Both the position numbers and the translations under genes were made by a program. The notes below the pieces were generated by a model that was not told the DNA's origin, ran no database searches, and saw nothing but the letters and a program-made list of their open reading frames with translations. Positions 12,237-24,475 of a stretch of 64,000 bases of DNA are shown one piece after another; position 1 is the stretch's first letter, and the number at the start of each line of letters is the position of its first letter. Location of the stretch: the NCBI GenBank assembly GCA_027625915.1, contig JANTQA010000008.1, forward strand, positions 5,821,501 to 5,885,500, written 5' to 3'. The stretch is from Anaeramoeba flamelloides. Its lineage: Eukaryota; Metamonada; Anaeramoebidae.

Positions 12237-15200
12237 TTAAAATTCGAGTTCTGTTGAATGTTTAATTAGTTTCATATATAAATCTTTTGGTACTAAATTG
12301 ACTATTTGTACTGTTAAAGAAATGATTCTTTTAGCGTTTAAATCAGGAAGGGTGTGTAGAACCGAGTTGGGATGCTTGGCTTTAAAAATTTTATCTCTCA
12401 GCATAATTACTTGTGAAACTATAAAAAATATATTCATATGTACACCAAAGGCTAATAGAAAATCCCATAGTTTCAATAATTCCGAAAGTGGGGGTGTTGC
12501 GCCACACAGACTAATAACCGAAGCGAAAGCATACATTTTGGCGTCGAATTTTTTTTTTTTAAGGTATATATAGAGTTCATTGTCTGCAATTTTCATTACC
12601 TCGTCGGCAAGTTTGGTGCCCATATGCACCCCTTTTATTGTTGACACACCATAAGTTGGGACACATTGCCTCATGAATTTGTTAAAGGAGAAAAATGCAT
12701 CGATTTCTGGCATTGTGTATAAAAATGGCGCAGAAAGTACATTCATTCCTTGAACATAGGTCAATTCGAATTTTGGGAACGGATCTCTTTCAAGGTTTCT
12801 AATGAAGGAATTCAATACACGATCGATTGAGCTTTCTGATACTCTATTATGGAAGTTGACATCATTTTTAAAGGTACGGAAGGTATCGTCACGTATCTTT
12901 TTCCAGATGGTTTCTTCGCAAGCGCCCTGCTCAATTAAGGAACAATACACCTTGGAAGAAACCTTTCGGATTTGCAATAAGATTTTCCAGATCCTTCCCC
13001 GTAGTGAACAGCTAGTGCCGGATTTTACATTTTTAATGTCCTCTTCGTTTTCCTCGGGTAGGCCATAGAGCAGAATCATTTTCCTTAATTGATTTAAATA
13101 CTTTCCGGCATTTTTTTGATCTTTGATACCCTTTGATAATAATTCTTCATATGAAAATCTTAATTCTTCATCTTTTTCCTTTTCTTTGGTAATTTTGGCC
13201 AATTGGCTTACCATTTCAAAATTTCCTCGATGGCTTGAAATTGTTAAAATGTTCAACCCTGCCTTATTTTCTTCACGTGGATCGCACCCTCTTTTCAATA
13301 ATTCGTTTACTACATCCACATGCCCATTTTCGACTGCTATCAATAATGCATTATTTCCAATTGAATTTTTTTCATCAATGGGCACCCCTAAATTTAATAA
13401 GTATTGAACAATTTCTAAATTGCCATACCTTGCTGCAAGAATTAGTGTGGTGTTTTCCTATAAATAATTAATAATAAAAAGATTATTTAATTAGCATTCA
13501 TGGAAATGATTAATTTAATAAATTATAAATCAAAAATCTTTGCTTTTTTTGTTTCAACAAAAGTTTTTAAAATCAATCAAACGAGCGGGCCATCGATCGG
13601 TAAATCAATAAACCCATAAATAAAGAAATAAATAAAATAGATTAATAGAAATATAATTACATTTTTATCTTTTTCTTCGGGTGAAGCTCCATTTTCAATT
13701 AACATTTTAACCATTTCAATATTTCCTATTTGAATAGAAGCCATCAACGGAGTATTTGAATCTTGATCCTTCAGAACTAAACTTGCCTTACCCTTAACAA
13801 GTGCAGTTGCCGTTGGTAAATCATTTTTTCGAATAGCATAAAAAATTGGATATGTGCCATTTTTATTTGGTTCATTTGGATCTGCGCCATGATTAATTAA
13901 ATCTTCCACAATTTTACTATATCCTTTTTGCGTGGCAATAAACAAGCAAGTTAATCCTCTTTTATTTTTTTGATTTGGATCAACTCCAGTGTTGAGCAAT
14001 TGTAAAACAACTTCTTCTCGGTTATTATTAATAGCAATTAATATTGCTGATTTTTTCTTTAAATGATCAAAAAAGAAAAAGAAAAAAGTAAAAGAAAAAG
14101 AAAAAAGTAAAATACAAGATGGTAAAATATATAAACGATAAATGGATAGTTGCTTATTTTTTATTTGCAAAAAATTAATAATAATAATACCTTTGCTTCG
14201 TCATTGGGATTTGCACCTTTAATCAAAAGTTCGTTAACAATTTGACTTTGCCCAGATTCACAAGCTAAAAGAAGTGACGTATACCCCTATAAGGTCCAGT
14301 TTGTTAATGAAATACATTTTTATTTTTTAAATAATAAAGAAAAAGAAAAAGAAAATGAAATATTTAAAATTTTTTAAAAAAAAATTATTACCATTAATTT
14401 TAAATTAGGAATATTTTTTTCAATAAAAATATAATATTTATATCAAAATTTTTAATTAATACTGATGAATTTAAATAATTGTCTTTAACATTTTTTAGTT
14501 CCTTTCCCTTTTTTAAATTTTTTTATCTTGACTCTGAATAATGCTTTTATAGGATATCTACCCGTTTAAATCAAGGACAAACTTGTGTAAAACTAGTTGA
14601 TTTTTAGATCTTTAATTTGAAACAAAATTGTTTTAAAAATAGAATCATCGAATTCACAAAAACGGAAATTGAACTAAATAAATTATCAATCATTTCAATT
14701 AATTTCAATCATTTGAAACAAATTTATAGTTTGAAGTAAAACAATTGCACAATTTGAAAGAAAAAATAAAAATTATACAATAGTTTGAAACAATAAATTT
14801 TTATTGACAATTAAAAATATCTCTAGATTGAATTCAAGTAAATCATTTTCCGGTCAAAGATGCCCAGTTGTAATGGGTGAAATATATGCGTTTAAAGGGT
14901 TTGGATCGATATTAAAAGAAAAAATTTATTTTGGAAATTTTTGAAATTTTTTCACATTTTTTCGCATTTTTGCACATTTTCATTTTTTTTTTTTTTATTT
15001 TTCATTAATATACAACCCATTATAAATTTTTATTCTATTATTGCAGGAACGATAGTAACTTGGTAAAAAGGTGTTATTATAATATTATTGAAACAGTGGA
15101 AATGATTGTTGAGAAATCATATTGATTTCTATTGGGATTTTATTTGATCTTCAATAGAAGATCAAAATGAAACCTTGTTTTTTTTTCTCAAATAGGTTAC

Positions 15201-18200
15201 CTAAGAATTTCAGTTTTTCAATTTTTAAGAAAAACTATTGATTTTTTAGTTTTATTCCATACGTGGTATCAACTATTCTTGGATGTGTATATTATTCTAC
15301 TTATTGTTTATTTGTTCTTCAAAGGTTAATTATTAAAAATAATTAACATTTGAAAAAAATGTATTTTTTGGATACCCCCCTTTGACTGAAATTTAGTTTA
15401 CAGTATTGCAATTCTATTGAATAGTTTTAACTGTACCCAAAAACTTTGGATTAGAGATCATATTTTATAATTATTTTCTATTTAATTTTTTTTTTTATAT
15501 AAAATAGCTGAATTGAATTTTAACAATGATTATATTTATATTTATTATTATCGTTTTTATTTTTTTATTATTATCACAGTAATATATTTAAAATTCAAGA
15601 ATCTGATATGATATACCTTAGGAAACTAGTAGTATGTTCATCTTTAAATGAACTTAAAACCAATATCAAAAAGACAATAAATAAAATTTCGAAGAGGTTA
15701 ACTCGAAAATTGATTGAATTAAACAACAATAAAAAATGTTTTTTATTATTTTTTTCAAATGAATAACTTTAATACTTTTGAGAATTTTTGATTTAGTAAA
15801 GAGGAAAAACCGAATCTGAAATTACAAACAAAAAACAAATGGTTTCATAACTTTAAAATAACTCTAAAGAGTAACTAAAATTAAAAGATGCGGAATTGAC
15901 TGAATTTTGGTTATAATGATTGGTTTGAGAGTAAATTCAAATTCAATAAATAAAATTTCTTTCAATTTTAATCAGTCATTAATCAATAGATACTTACTCT
16001 TTCTTTAATTTAATTATTTATTTCTAAAAAAATTGTCAAAGATAGTATATTAACCCGAAAAGAACTCTTATTAATATTTATTTTCTAAAAAAAAAAATTG
16101 ATGAAAATAAATATGTTTTCCAAAAAACTGATCAGCTTTTCACAAAAAAATTTGTTGTAATAATTTTTTTTTTTTCAATTTAAAAGTTATGTTTTTGACA
16201 AATTTATATTGGAATTGCTCAAGTACACCATTTCAAACCATACAGTATTCTTATTTCTTTAAAAGAATGGAAGGAAAAAAAAAAAAAAAAAAAATTCAAG
16301 TATTAATTTTTTTTGAAAACAAAGATGTAATTCATTAAGAAATATCTTGACCCATTTAAAATGAGACTGTTTCAAGGTGGTTTAATTCAGAAATATGAAA
16401 AAAAAATTATTTGTACAAGATTTCAAAACTTTAGAATTAAATTAATAAAAATATAGAAAAACAATAATTACTGTTGCATTTTTTTTTGCCAATTCTGCAC
16501 CTCTATTAATAAGAAATTTGACAACTTCCAAATGGCCATGTTTCGAAGCGATCATTAAACCATTGTTTCCCTAATTTTTATAGATTGATAAAGATAAATA
16601 GTATGTATGAATTTTAAAATTTATGTAGTTAAAAAAAAAAAAAATGAATTTTTATTCAATAGTTATTTAGTGGTTTATGATAATTACAATTGGAACATTA
16701 TAAAATTGTTGATAATAAAAACACTTGATTTATTTTAAATTTTATTTTTATTAAATCCTGATACAAAATAGATTTTTTAACACAATTACATTTTGTTTAA
16801 TCAAATAGGTTTAATAAAATAAGTAAAAAGTTTGTTATAATGTAACAAATTATTTTCTATTTATCGAAAATTCTTTTATTAACCGATTTTTTTTTTTTTT
16901 ATTATATGAAGAAATATAGTAAGATATGTCTTTATATCTTTATAATGTTATTAAAAAAAAAATTATAAACAAAAATAAGGAAAGAAAGAAATGCCTACAT
17001 AATTATCTTGTTCTTTAATTGAGCTTCCATTATATAATAAGGATTGGACAATTATGATATCACCTTTTTTACAAGCAACCAAAAATGGTGTTAATCCTTC
17101 ATCATTTTTATTATCTATAACAATACCACCATTCAATAATTCTTCCACAACATCTTTATTTCCAATTTCAATTGCTAATCCAAGTGGTGTTTGATTCTAA
17201 TCGGAAGTAATAAATAAATAAAGAATAAGATATTATGAATAAGAAAAAAATTATTAATGTTCTTTTTTAAAATTATTTTGTTTCTCAAATAAATAGAAAA
17301 ATTATTTTTGAAAATATTCTTTTGAAAGTTACATTTTTTTTAATAAATTTTTATTTAAATGAATAAAATTCTAATTTTTTCCAAAATTAAACAAAATTTG
17401 GAATTTTGCTTCATAAACTCATTTTTATCCAAATTTCATTAATTTTTCTTAAATTTAAAAAAAATTGAGTAAAATTTATGGATTCTACTTTATTATTTTA
17501 AAATCAGAAACCCCTAACATCCTTTTTTGAAAGTGTGTTTCGTTTATATATTTATAATATAAGAATTGGTTAATTTCAATATCTTTTCAGCACATTAATA
17601 ATTTAGAACTTTCAAAGTCGTTAAAATTATATACTTTGAAACGCCTTTATTTTGATTAATATCAGTAAAACAGATTCCAATTATTTTGTGATGATTTTAC
17701 AATTTTTTTAATTTTTTAGAAAAGTTCTGAAATAAAGCTAAAATATTTTATAAATCATATAAACAAATAAAACAAATATACAGTCATATAAATTAATAGA
17801 ATTACTGTTATAATATTAATATTGTTTTTTCAACCCAATTATGATCGAAATTAATAAAAAAAATGATTAGATAGAATAAAAATAATTAATCGACAACTAT
17901 CAAAACAAAAATTAAAAGTTGTGTGTTTAATGTCAATCATAGTGTGCTCTAATTTGGAGATTTTAGCATTTTGTATTTTTATTTTTTTTTTTTTAATAAT
18001 TTTTATTAAAAATTAAAAAATAAATCTATTAAAGGTATTAGTATATTGCAAAGGAAAAAGTATCTTTGCCGTTTAATGTATAATATCATCACTTTGAAAG
18101 AAATTTGATTTTTTTTTTTTTTTTTTGAATATCCGTTTACACTGTTAATCATATTTAAGGATGTATGTTCCAAATGGATTCTGAACATAAACACCAATTA

Positions 18201-21032
18201 AAAATTTTTGACTCACCAAAATTCAATTTTTGCAAAAAATAATCTTATTTAATAAATTATATAAGAAATGATAAATTAGAGTCATTAACTAATTTAAACG
18301 TTAGCAAATATTTATAATTGACAATCGCTATATACAAAAAAAATAAAAAATTATCAATATCAAATTAAAAAAAATGATGTGCTAAAAATGTTGGAGTGAG
18401 TACAACCAAAAAATGTTTTAGTAAATTGATTGGAATTCTATTAACAATTATTGATCGATCAAATTGTTAGATAACTATCAACTGGTTTTATTTGAGTTCT
18501 TCTATTTTAAAAAAAAAACTCAACTTTAACCAAATATCAATCATTCGAAAAAAATTTCCGATCGAACAAAGCAGATTACGAAATTGAAAAAACAAAATGA
18601 AAATAAAAAGCAAAAAAACAAGAAAAATGATTTTTCCTATTTTTCAAAAATCAAAATTATTTCCAAATTGAACGAAAATTGTATTATTGTGATTTTTTTA
18701 ACTGTTTTAACTTGGTGGGACAAAAATTTTGTAATTTTAGTTTATATTACAAAAACCATCTTTTACTTTGGCTAAGGTGAAAACGATCTTTTATTTACAG
18801 ATTAAAAGGAAGTTTATTGTCGTTTTTTTCTGGGTTTTTTTTTTTTTGTTCTAATTTAAAACCTCACTCACGTACCAAGTTCTTAGAAATACACCTAATA
18901 AGATACTTATCCAATTAGCTTTTCATTTAGATTAGTTATTAAGATCAAAAGTACTAATAACTCAATAAAATTCAATAATTCCCCCCATAAATCAATACTA
19001 CCCTTAATCACTACTCTGTGGTTAATGGGCATTTACAATATTGGTATTTGAAATTTAAATGGTATTAAAATTTCAGCTGATTACCTTTTTTTCAATTCTG
19101 GAATCTGGATTGCATTTAGGATTCTTGGCTCGACCCAATATAAAGTATGGGGCATTAAAAGAAAAAAACAAATAAACTGAGAGATCACAAATTACAATCT
19201 ATTTCTTTTTAGAACTCTATTTATTAAAAGAAAAATAGGGAAAATGAAAATGAAGTGAAAGTTTTTTCCCATTTATTATTCAAATAACAGTAATCTTTGA
19301 AATTTTTCATAATTTCCCCATAAACCAATACTACTCTTCATTACTACTCCGTGGTAAGTGGGGAATTATAAATAGAACAAAAAATGAAAAATAAAAAAAA
19401 AAACATTTTATGTTAAAAAAATTGATTTTAATCTGTGGGAAAAGGATCGTATTCACTTTAACTAATATAAAAGGATTGCATTTTTAATGTGTCTGAAGAA
19501 TTCGTTTCGAATGTAGCTCCTTAAATTGTAAAACGGATTCATTTATCTTTTTAAAAACAAAAAAATTAGCAAATAAAGAAATCCAAAAAGTCTCAATTCT
19601 AATAGAGAAAACAGAATATAACCAATTTAAGGTCTTGCAAAGTCTTTTTTTTTTTTGCAAGATCTTAAAAACCAACACTTTTTTGGCAAGTATAACGAAA
19701 ATGTTGTCCAATTAATTTTTCAACAAACATTACCTGTTTTAACTTTGAAAGTGAAATTAAACAACAAAAAATATTGATTAATATTTCAAAATAAATTAAA
19801 AGAAATTAAACTTTAATGAAATAATTTTAAACCAAGATAGTTTAAGATTATTGTCGTTAACCAATAATTGCCAAATCTATGATTTAACGATAAAAACCCC
19901 TGAAAGGGAATTTAAGTAAAAGGTCATTTAGAGTGTAATTTACACTTCTTCATCAATAATAAAAAAAAAAAATAACAAATAATATTATTTAAGAACATTT
20001 AGATATTGATTGGATCGAAAAGAAAGAATTTGAACAAGTTTTCTCATTTTTCTTTTTTGACCTAAAATAACAAAGATAAGGATCTTCGGTTTAATGTTTT
20101 TTGTTTTCTCTTTTAATCTGAAAAAACGAAAAATTATTTCTTGTTGACTGTTAAAAAAAAGAGTAATTGGGTTTTTTGTGGGTTTTTTTATTGAATTGTT
20201 TGTTTGTACAACAACCCAATTCACAATTTTGGAAAAGACTACTTTTAGTTGTTTTTTATTTTGAAAATGTTTTGGCTTTGTTTCATCAGAAAGTGATTTT
20301 GAACTTTTTTTGTTTTGTTTTTTGATATTATTTGAACTTTTTCTTTTTTTTTTTTTTTTTTTTTTGTTGTAAAATTTGGATTATTTTTTAAAAAGAGTTT
20401 AAGAGATCATTACTTCATTATTAACAATATCAAATTCTGCACCAGCTTCAATTAATTCTCTAACAATCAAAGGTTGCTGTGATCCAATTGCGATAAACAA
20501 AGCGTTTTCATTTTTTTGATTTGTTATTTCAAGCTTGGCACCTCGCTTTAATAATTCCTTTGCCAATTCCAAGTGCCCCTTTCGGCACACAATCATTAAA
20601 GCTGAGTTCCCAAGAGCATTTAAAGTATTAATTTCTGCTTTAGCATTTAAGAGAATACGAAGAATTTCCAATTCCCCATTTTGTGCGGCAATGTGTAACG
20701 TTGTGCTGCCTTTCTTATTTTTGAGATCAACTTGTGCTCCATTTTTAATTAATTCATTTACAATTTGTTGGTGACCTTTTTGGGTTGCAATAGAAATTGC
20801 TGGCCATCCCTAGTAATTTTGATAAATGAAGAAGCGGATTTTGAAAAAAGAAAAAGTATTTGTTTTTTTGTTTAATTTGACGCTGCGAACGTGCTTCGAA
20901 TTAACGTTTAAGAAGAAGATTTTAAAAAAAAAATTATACCTTAAAAATCTCATTAACATTTCCCCCTTCAGAAATTGCTTTTCTTAATTCAGTTACATTT
21001 CCTGAAATTAAGGATTCTTTAATCTCAGACAT
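12237..21032 (-). CDS. Ankyrin repeat / TBC (Bub2/Cdc16-type Rab GAP) protein, 7 exons
   Basis: Exons on the minus strand: 21032-20940 (ATG), 20809-20414, 17196-16999, 16570-16472, 14286-14191, 14056-13661 and 13457-12237 (TAA). All six introns are GT-AG, phase 0, with donors starting GTA. The predicted protein is 832 aa. Residues 1 to about 510 form around 16 ankyrin repeats. After a charged linker, a TBC domain spans about 572-825 with LRGRIWKILLQ, the arginine-finger motif IRDDTFRTF (Arg620) and the glutamine-finger motif YVQGMN (Gln662). Both catalytic fingers are present, so GAP activity toward a Rab-like GTPase is expected. The motif wording is closest to the Bub2/Cdc16 branch, which restrains mitotic exit or septation in fungi; that role is inference here. 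The ankyrin part would supply protein binding. No ORF-breaking changes were seen. Confidence 0.85.
14287..16471 (-). other. Intron 4 of the ankyrin-TBC gene
   Basis: A 2.2 kb intron, with donor GTAATT after the exon ending AAAAATGCAACA and acceptor ATAG before GGGTATACG. It carries a family C MITE-like element (14846-15394) and poly-A/T tracts. No extra ankyrin exon is needed, because the flanking exons join in phase and keep the repeat register. Confidence 0.7.
14846..15394. repeat. Family C MITE-like element in intron
   Basis: The left end is TTTTCCGGTCAAAGATGCCC; the right end, reverse-complemented, is AAATTTCAGTCAAAGGGGGG. The interior shares blocks (GATTGTTGAGAAATCATATT, ATCAACTATTCTT, TTCTTCAAAGGTTAATTATT) with copies at 28.44-29.98 kb (split) and 43.51-44.01 kb. 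No coding content is visible. Confidence 0.65.
18978..19370 (+). repeat. Direct repeat pair of about 50 bp
   Basis: The word pattern TTCCCCCCATAAATCAATAC, TACCCTTAATCACTACTCTG, TGGTTAATGGG (about 18978-19030) recurs as TTTCCCCATAAACCAATACT, ACTCTTCATTACTACTCCGT, GGTAAGTGGGG (about 19312-19367). The start and end of each copy are weakly complementary (CCCCAT / ATGGG-like). The two copies bracket the 19172-19300 repeat, so they may be the ends of one element inside intron 2. Confidence 0.5.
19172..19300 (+). repeat. Dispersed repeat shared with 5.4 kb
   Basis: GAGATCACAAATTACAATCT and, further on, AATGAAGTGAAAGTTTTTTC then CCATTTATTATTCAAATAACAG. It has the same order as the repeat at 5432-5560. 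Confidence 0.5.
19840..19972 (+). mobile_element. LINE 3' tail, 5'-truncated, antisense in intron 2
   Basis: About 130 bp that match the last part of the LINE at 30.56-31.44 kb: AAATCTATGATTTAACG..., CTGAAAGGGAATTTAA, then GAGTGTAATTTACACTTCTT, ATCAATAAT and poly-A. This is a severely 5'-truncated insertion, the usual outcome of target-primed reverse transcription. It lies on the plus strand, opposite to the host gene. Confidence 0.7.
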
Positions 21033-21661
21033 TCGAAATAAAATCTTGTTTTTGGAAATAATTCAAAAAAATAAAAAAAGAAATTCAAGGAACAAGATAA
21101 GAAAATGAAAAATATTTTTTTTTTTTTAGTATTTATGTGTGTTAATTGAAACTTAATTTGTTTAGTTTTGATAAAATTGAATCTATCTATAAAATTTTCA
21201 CAATTTTGAAAGATATTGTTTTAAAATTAATTCAAATAAATTCTTTTCAAAAACTTTTCCGCAAAAAGTAAATCATCTTTTAACAACTTAGATTTATAGA
21301 AATATCAAAAATAACATTTGGTATATATAGAAATGAATAGAATATGATGAAAACTAGTTAGACTTTATAAAATTCAAATGACTTTATAAAATATTCGAGA
21401 AGTAGATCTCATAAAAATTTTAATTCATAAAAATAGGTGGGGGTTTAAATTTTATTTGATTTTTAAAATAATTGATAAAAAAGTGAAAAATAATTAATTT
21501 ATTGTAAATGTACATTAGAAGGTAAATTAAAATTGAAGAGAATCACCATTGGGAACAAAAGTGAATTGGTAAAAAAAAGTTCAGCACAATTATTAATAGA
21601 AAACATTGCTAAAGATGAAAAATAAGATCAATTAAGGTTTGCAACCCCTAAAACGGAAAAA

Positions 21662-22162
21662 AAGATTATCCTGTATTAGGAATGGAAAGGTGTTATTTTG
21701 GTTTTTAACTGATCGATCTTGTTGTTCATATGAAGTTTGATTATTGTTAAAAAATGAAATTAGTCTTTTTTTTTTTCAAAAATCCGATTTTTTGGTTAAA
21801 AGGTAAATAGACTAGAATGTATTTAATAAAAAAATAAGATTTTTTGATTGTATATTGAACTTTTGATTTTAGATTTGTTTTTCTTTGGATCTTTTAAAAG
21901 ATAGATGTTTTTTTTTTTATTCTTGAGTAAAAGGGGAATTTATATTTCAATTGAAACCCAAAAGATAACCTTATTTTATTATTGCTTTTAAAATATCTAT
22001 CAATCTATGAGTTTTACATTCTTTAATTCATATTTATGAAATTAAATAAATCCTTTCAAAAAATTTCAATTTTGAACCACTAATGAAATCAATATGAAGT
22101 TGAAGATCGATCAGTTAACAATCAAAATTAAACGTTGCCACTCTTGACATAAGATAATCTTT
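21662..22162. repeat. Family F MITE-like element
   Basis: The left arm AAGATTATCCTGTATTAGGA ... TGTTATTTTGGTTTTTAACT then GATCGATCTT is mirrored at the right by GAAGATCGATCAGTTAAC ... CATAAGATAATCTTT. The arms are about 60 to 75 bp with mismatches and the interior is about 360 bp without coding potential. Confidence 0.65.
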
Positions 22163-22943
22163 TTTATTCCTATTTCTTGAATGGTAAACCTTAATAAAAA
22201 AAATAAACAAATGTGTGGGAAATTTCTCTTATTTCGAAAGATATGATAATTAAAAAAAATATTTTTAAATTTAAAATATGTGGATATAAAATTTTCATTA
22301 GAAAACAAAAACAAAGTTTCCGAGTAATTAGTTCATAGAAATAAATTTCTCTTTTAACATTAAGAAGTTCTTAATAGATTCAATTCAAGATAAGTTATCC
22401 CCCTTTAAAGAGATATGATTTAAATAAGAATTAAAGCAGAATAAAAAGTCGAAATTTTTGTACAAAATTTAGGTTCTATAAATATAATCTGTCGAAATAA
22501 TACTCCCAAACAATCTACTTAATTTATAATTGTATTGTGTCCTGCAATACTTTCAAAATTTTCTCTTTAAAGGTGGTTTATATAGGATTTTTTTTCCAAA
22601 TAATCACAATAATGATATTAAATTTGAAAGAAAAATAATTTATTATTATTTAATGTATTTTTTTTTACAGTTGTTTCTTTTAGTTGAACAGAAAAAAATG
22701 AGAACCCCAAACAAATATTGGAAATAGTAATTTTCTCAAAATCCTTTTCTGAAGCTTGTCAATTTTAACTTAGAGTGGTAAGAAATGCTTTGAAATTTGA
22801 TTTTTTTTAATCAATAATTAATATTCAAAGGTTAATTAGTTTGGTTAACTAGTAAAAATCTGAATATTAAAAGAATCAATTGATTTTACTAGTATTTTAA
22901 AAATTTCCAAAGGGGTAAAATTATTTCTAAAAATTAATTAAAG

Positions 22944-23438
22944 TAGTGAAAAAAAATACTGGGCATGAAAATAATCCCGAACAAGATTTTTCATTGTGAA
23001 TATTGGTAAGATTGTACATAATTTTCCTAGATTTAGAATCAAATACTTTTTTTAAGAATCAAACTTTTAAAATTATAACACACCCACTTATTAGAATGAC
23101 GATTAATTAAATTACACTTGTTCAAAACAGCATTCAACCAATCAAAAAACAAGAAGAAAAAATATCATTTTTAAAACTCTAGTAAACCTCTATCAAACTT
23201 TATTATTTTGAGAAAATAGTTGATCTACTTTTTCTATCAAACAATTACAAGTAAACTAAAGAAAACCCACTTTAATACACTTTAAGTAGGTTTATCACTT
23301 ATTTCATGAAAAAATTGGTTATTTATTAAAAAGTATTTGTTTGAAAATAAATGAAATTATACAGAATAATTTTACTAATATTCACAATTAAAAATCTTGT
23401 CTGGGATTATTTTCATGATCAGTATTTTTTTCCCTACT
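22944..23438. repeat. Family A MITE-like element, best-preserved copy
   Basis: About 495 bp. The left end TAGTGAAAAAAAATACTGGG continues CATGAAAATAATCCCGAAC and AAGATTTTTCATTGTGAATA. The right end is its reverse complement over roughly 65 bp with few mismatches. TA at both borders suggests a TA target site. No transposase. Confidence 0.8.
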
Positions 23439-24404
23439 ATATAAGAAAAAAAATTAATAAATATTCACCAAAAAAAAACTTATTTAATTAATAATAGTTC
23501 ATGATACGTACTCTGAAGTAATTGTAAAAAAAAAATATTATGTAATCTTATAAATTTCGAAAAAATTTAATAAATTATTGAATATAAAATAAATAATTGT
23601 GCTTTTTTCTAATTACCAAAGATACAATATTTTTTTTTTTTTTTTTTTTCCTTATAACATTAAAATGGTGATGAAATTCCAGTTCTATTAGTTTGTGTAA
23701 ACAATAAGAAATTATGAAAGTGGTATTTGATATGAAACAAAGATTATAATAATTGTAATTTTCAAAATTGAATAAAATCTAAAAAAAGAAAAGATCTTAA
23801 TAAATGAGAATAATTTTTAATATGAATTATTTTAAAATGATAATTCATTTCTCGAAAAGTTGATAAAGAGAAGTTTATTTATCAAGTTTCATTCGATATT
23901 TGGGTAAAAAATGCCTTTAATGTACATGGGGTGGGGCAGTGAGATCTTGTTTTTTTAAGTTTTACAATTTTTGAAGAATGCAAAAAGATAATCTTGTTTT
24001 GGTTGTAAGGAATTTTTTTTTTTTTCTTGAACTACATATTGATTCTAATGAGAGTTTAATAAAGTTCAAAAAAAGAATTTATTTATTTTTTGGTATCCAA
24101 AATCCAAATTGAAGGTTGTCAGATTAAAAATATACTGGAAAGTAAGTTAAAAAAAATTTTGTTTTTTATTTTAAATAAAAATTCTTCTTTCCCTTTATAC
24201 TCAATTCTCAAAAAAAAAAACAAAAAAAAAATAAAAATGAAGCACAGAACATAAAGTTTAAATAAAATTTTAAATAAACAAGGCGAAAAATCACAATTTT
24301 TTAGAACACCCAACCACCAATTTATTCGACTTATACTCTCTCAATCAGATTTCGATAAAAAAATAATAAATTAATTCAATTTTTAACCTCTATTAAAATC
24401 AATA

Positions 24405-24475
24405 ATGAGGAGAAGATCGATCAGCCAAGAACCAAAATAACATGTGTTCTTTCACCTAAGACAAGATAATCTTTT
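24405..24475 (+). repeat. Partial family F end
   Basis: GAGAAGATCGATCAGCCAAG, AACCAAAATAACATGTG and AAGACAAGATAATCTTTT match the right arm of the family F element at 22098-22162. I could not find a matching left arm nearby, so this looks like a solo or truncated end. Confidence 0.5.

Larger units (their letters stand above)
17197..20413 (-). other. Intron 2 of the ankyrin-TBC gene
   Basis: A 3.2 kb intron, with donor GTAATG after ...GTTAATAATGAA and acceptor TTAG before AATCAAACACC. Inside are a LINE 3' tail (about 19840-19972), a dispersed repeat (19172-19300), a 50 bp direct repeat pair and long homopolymers. I see no exon inside it. Confidence 0.7.
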
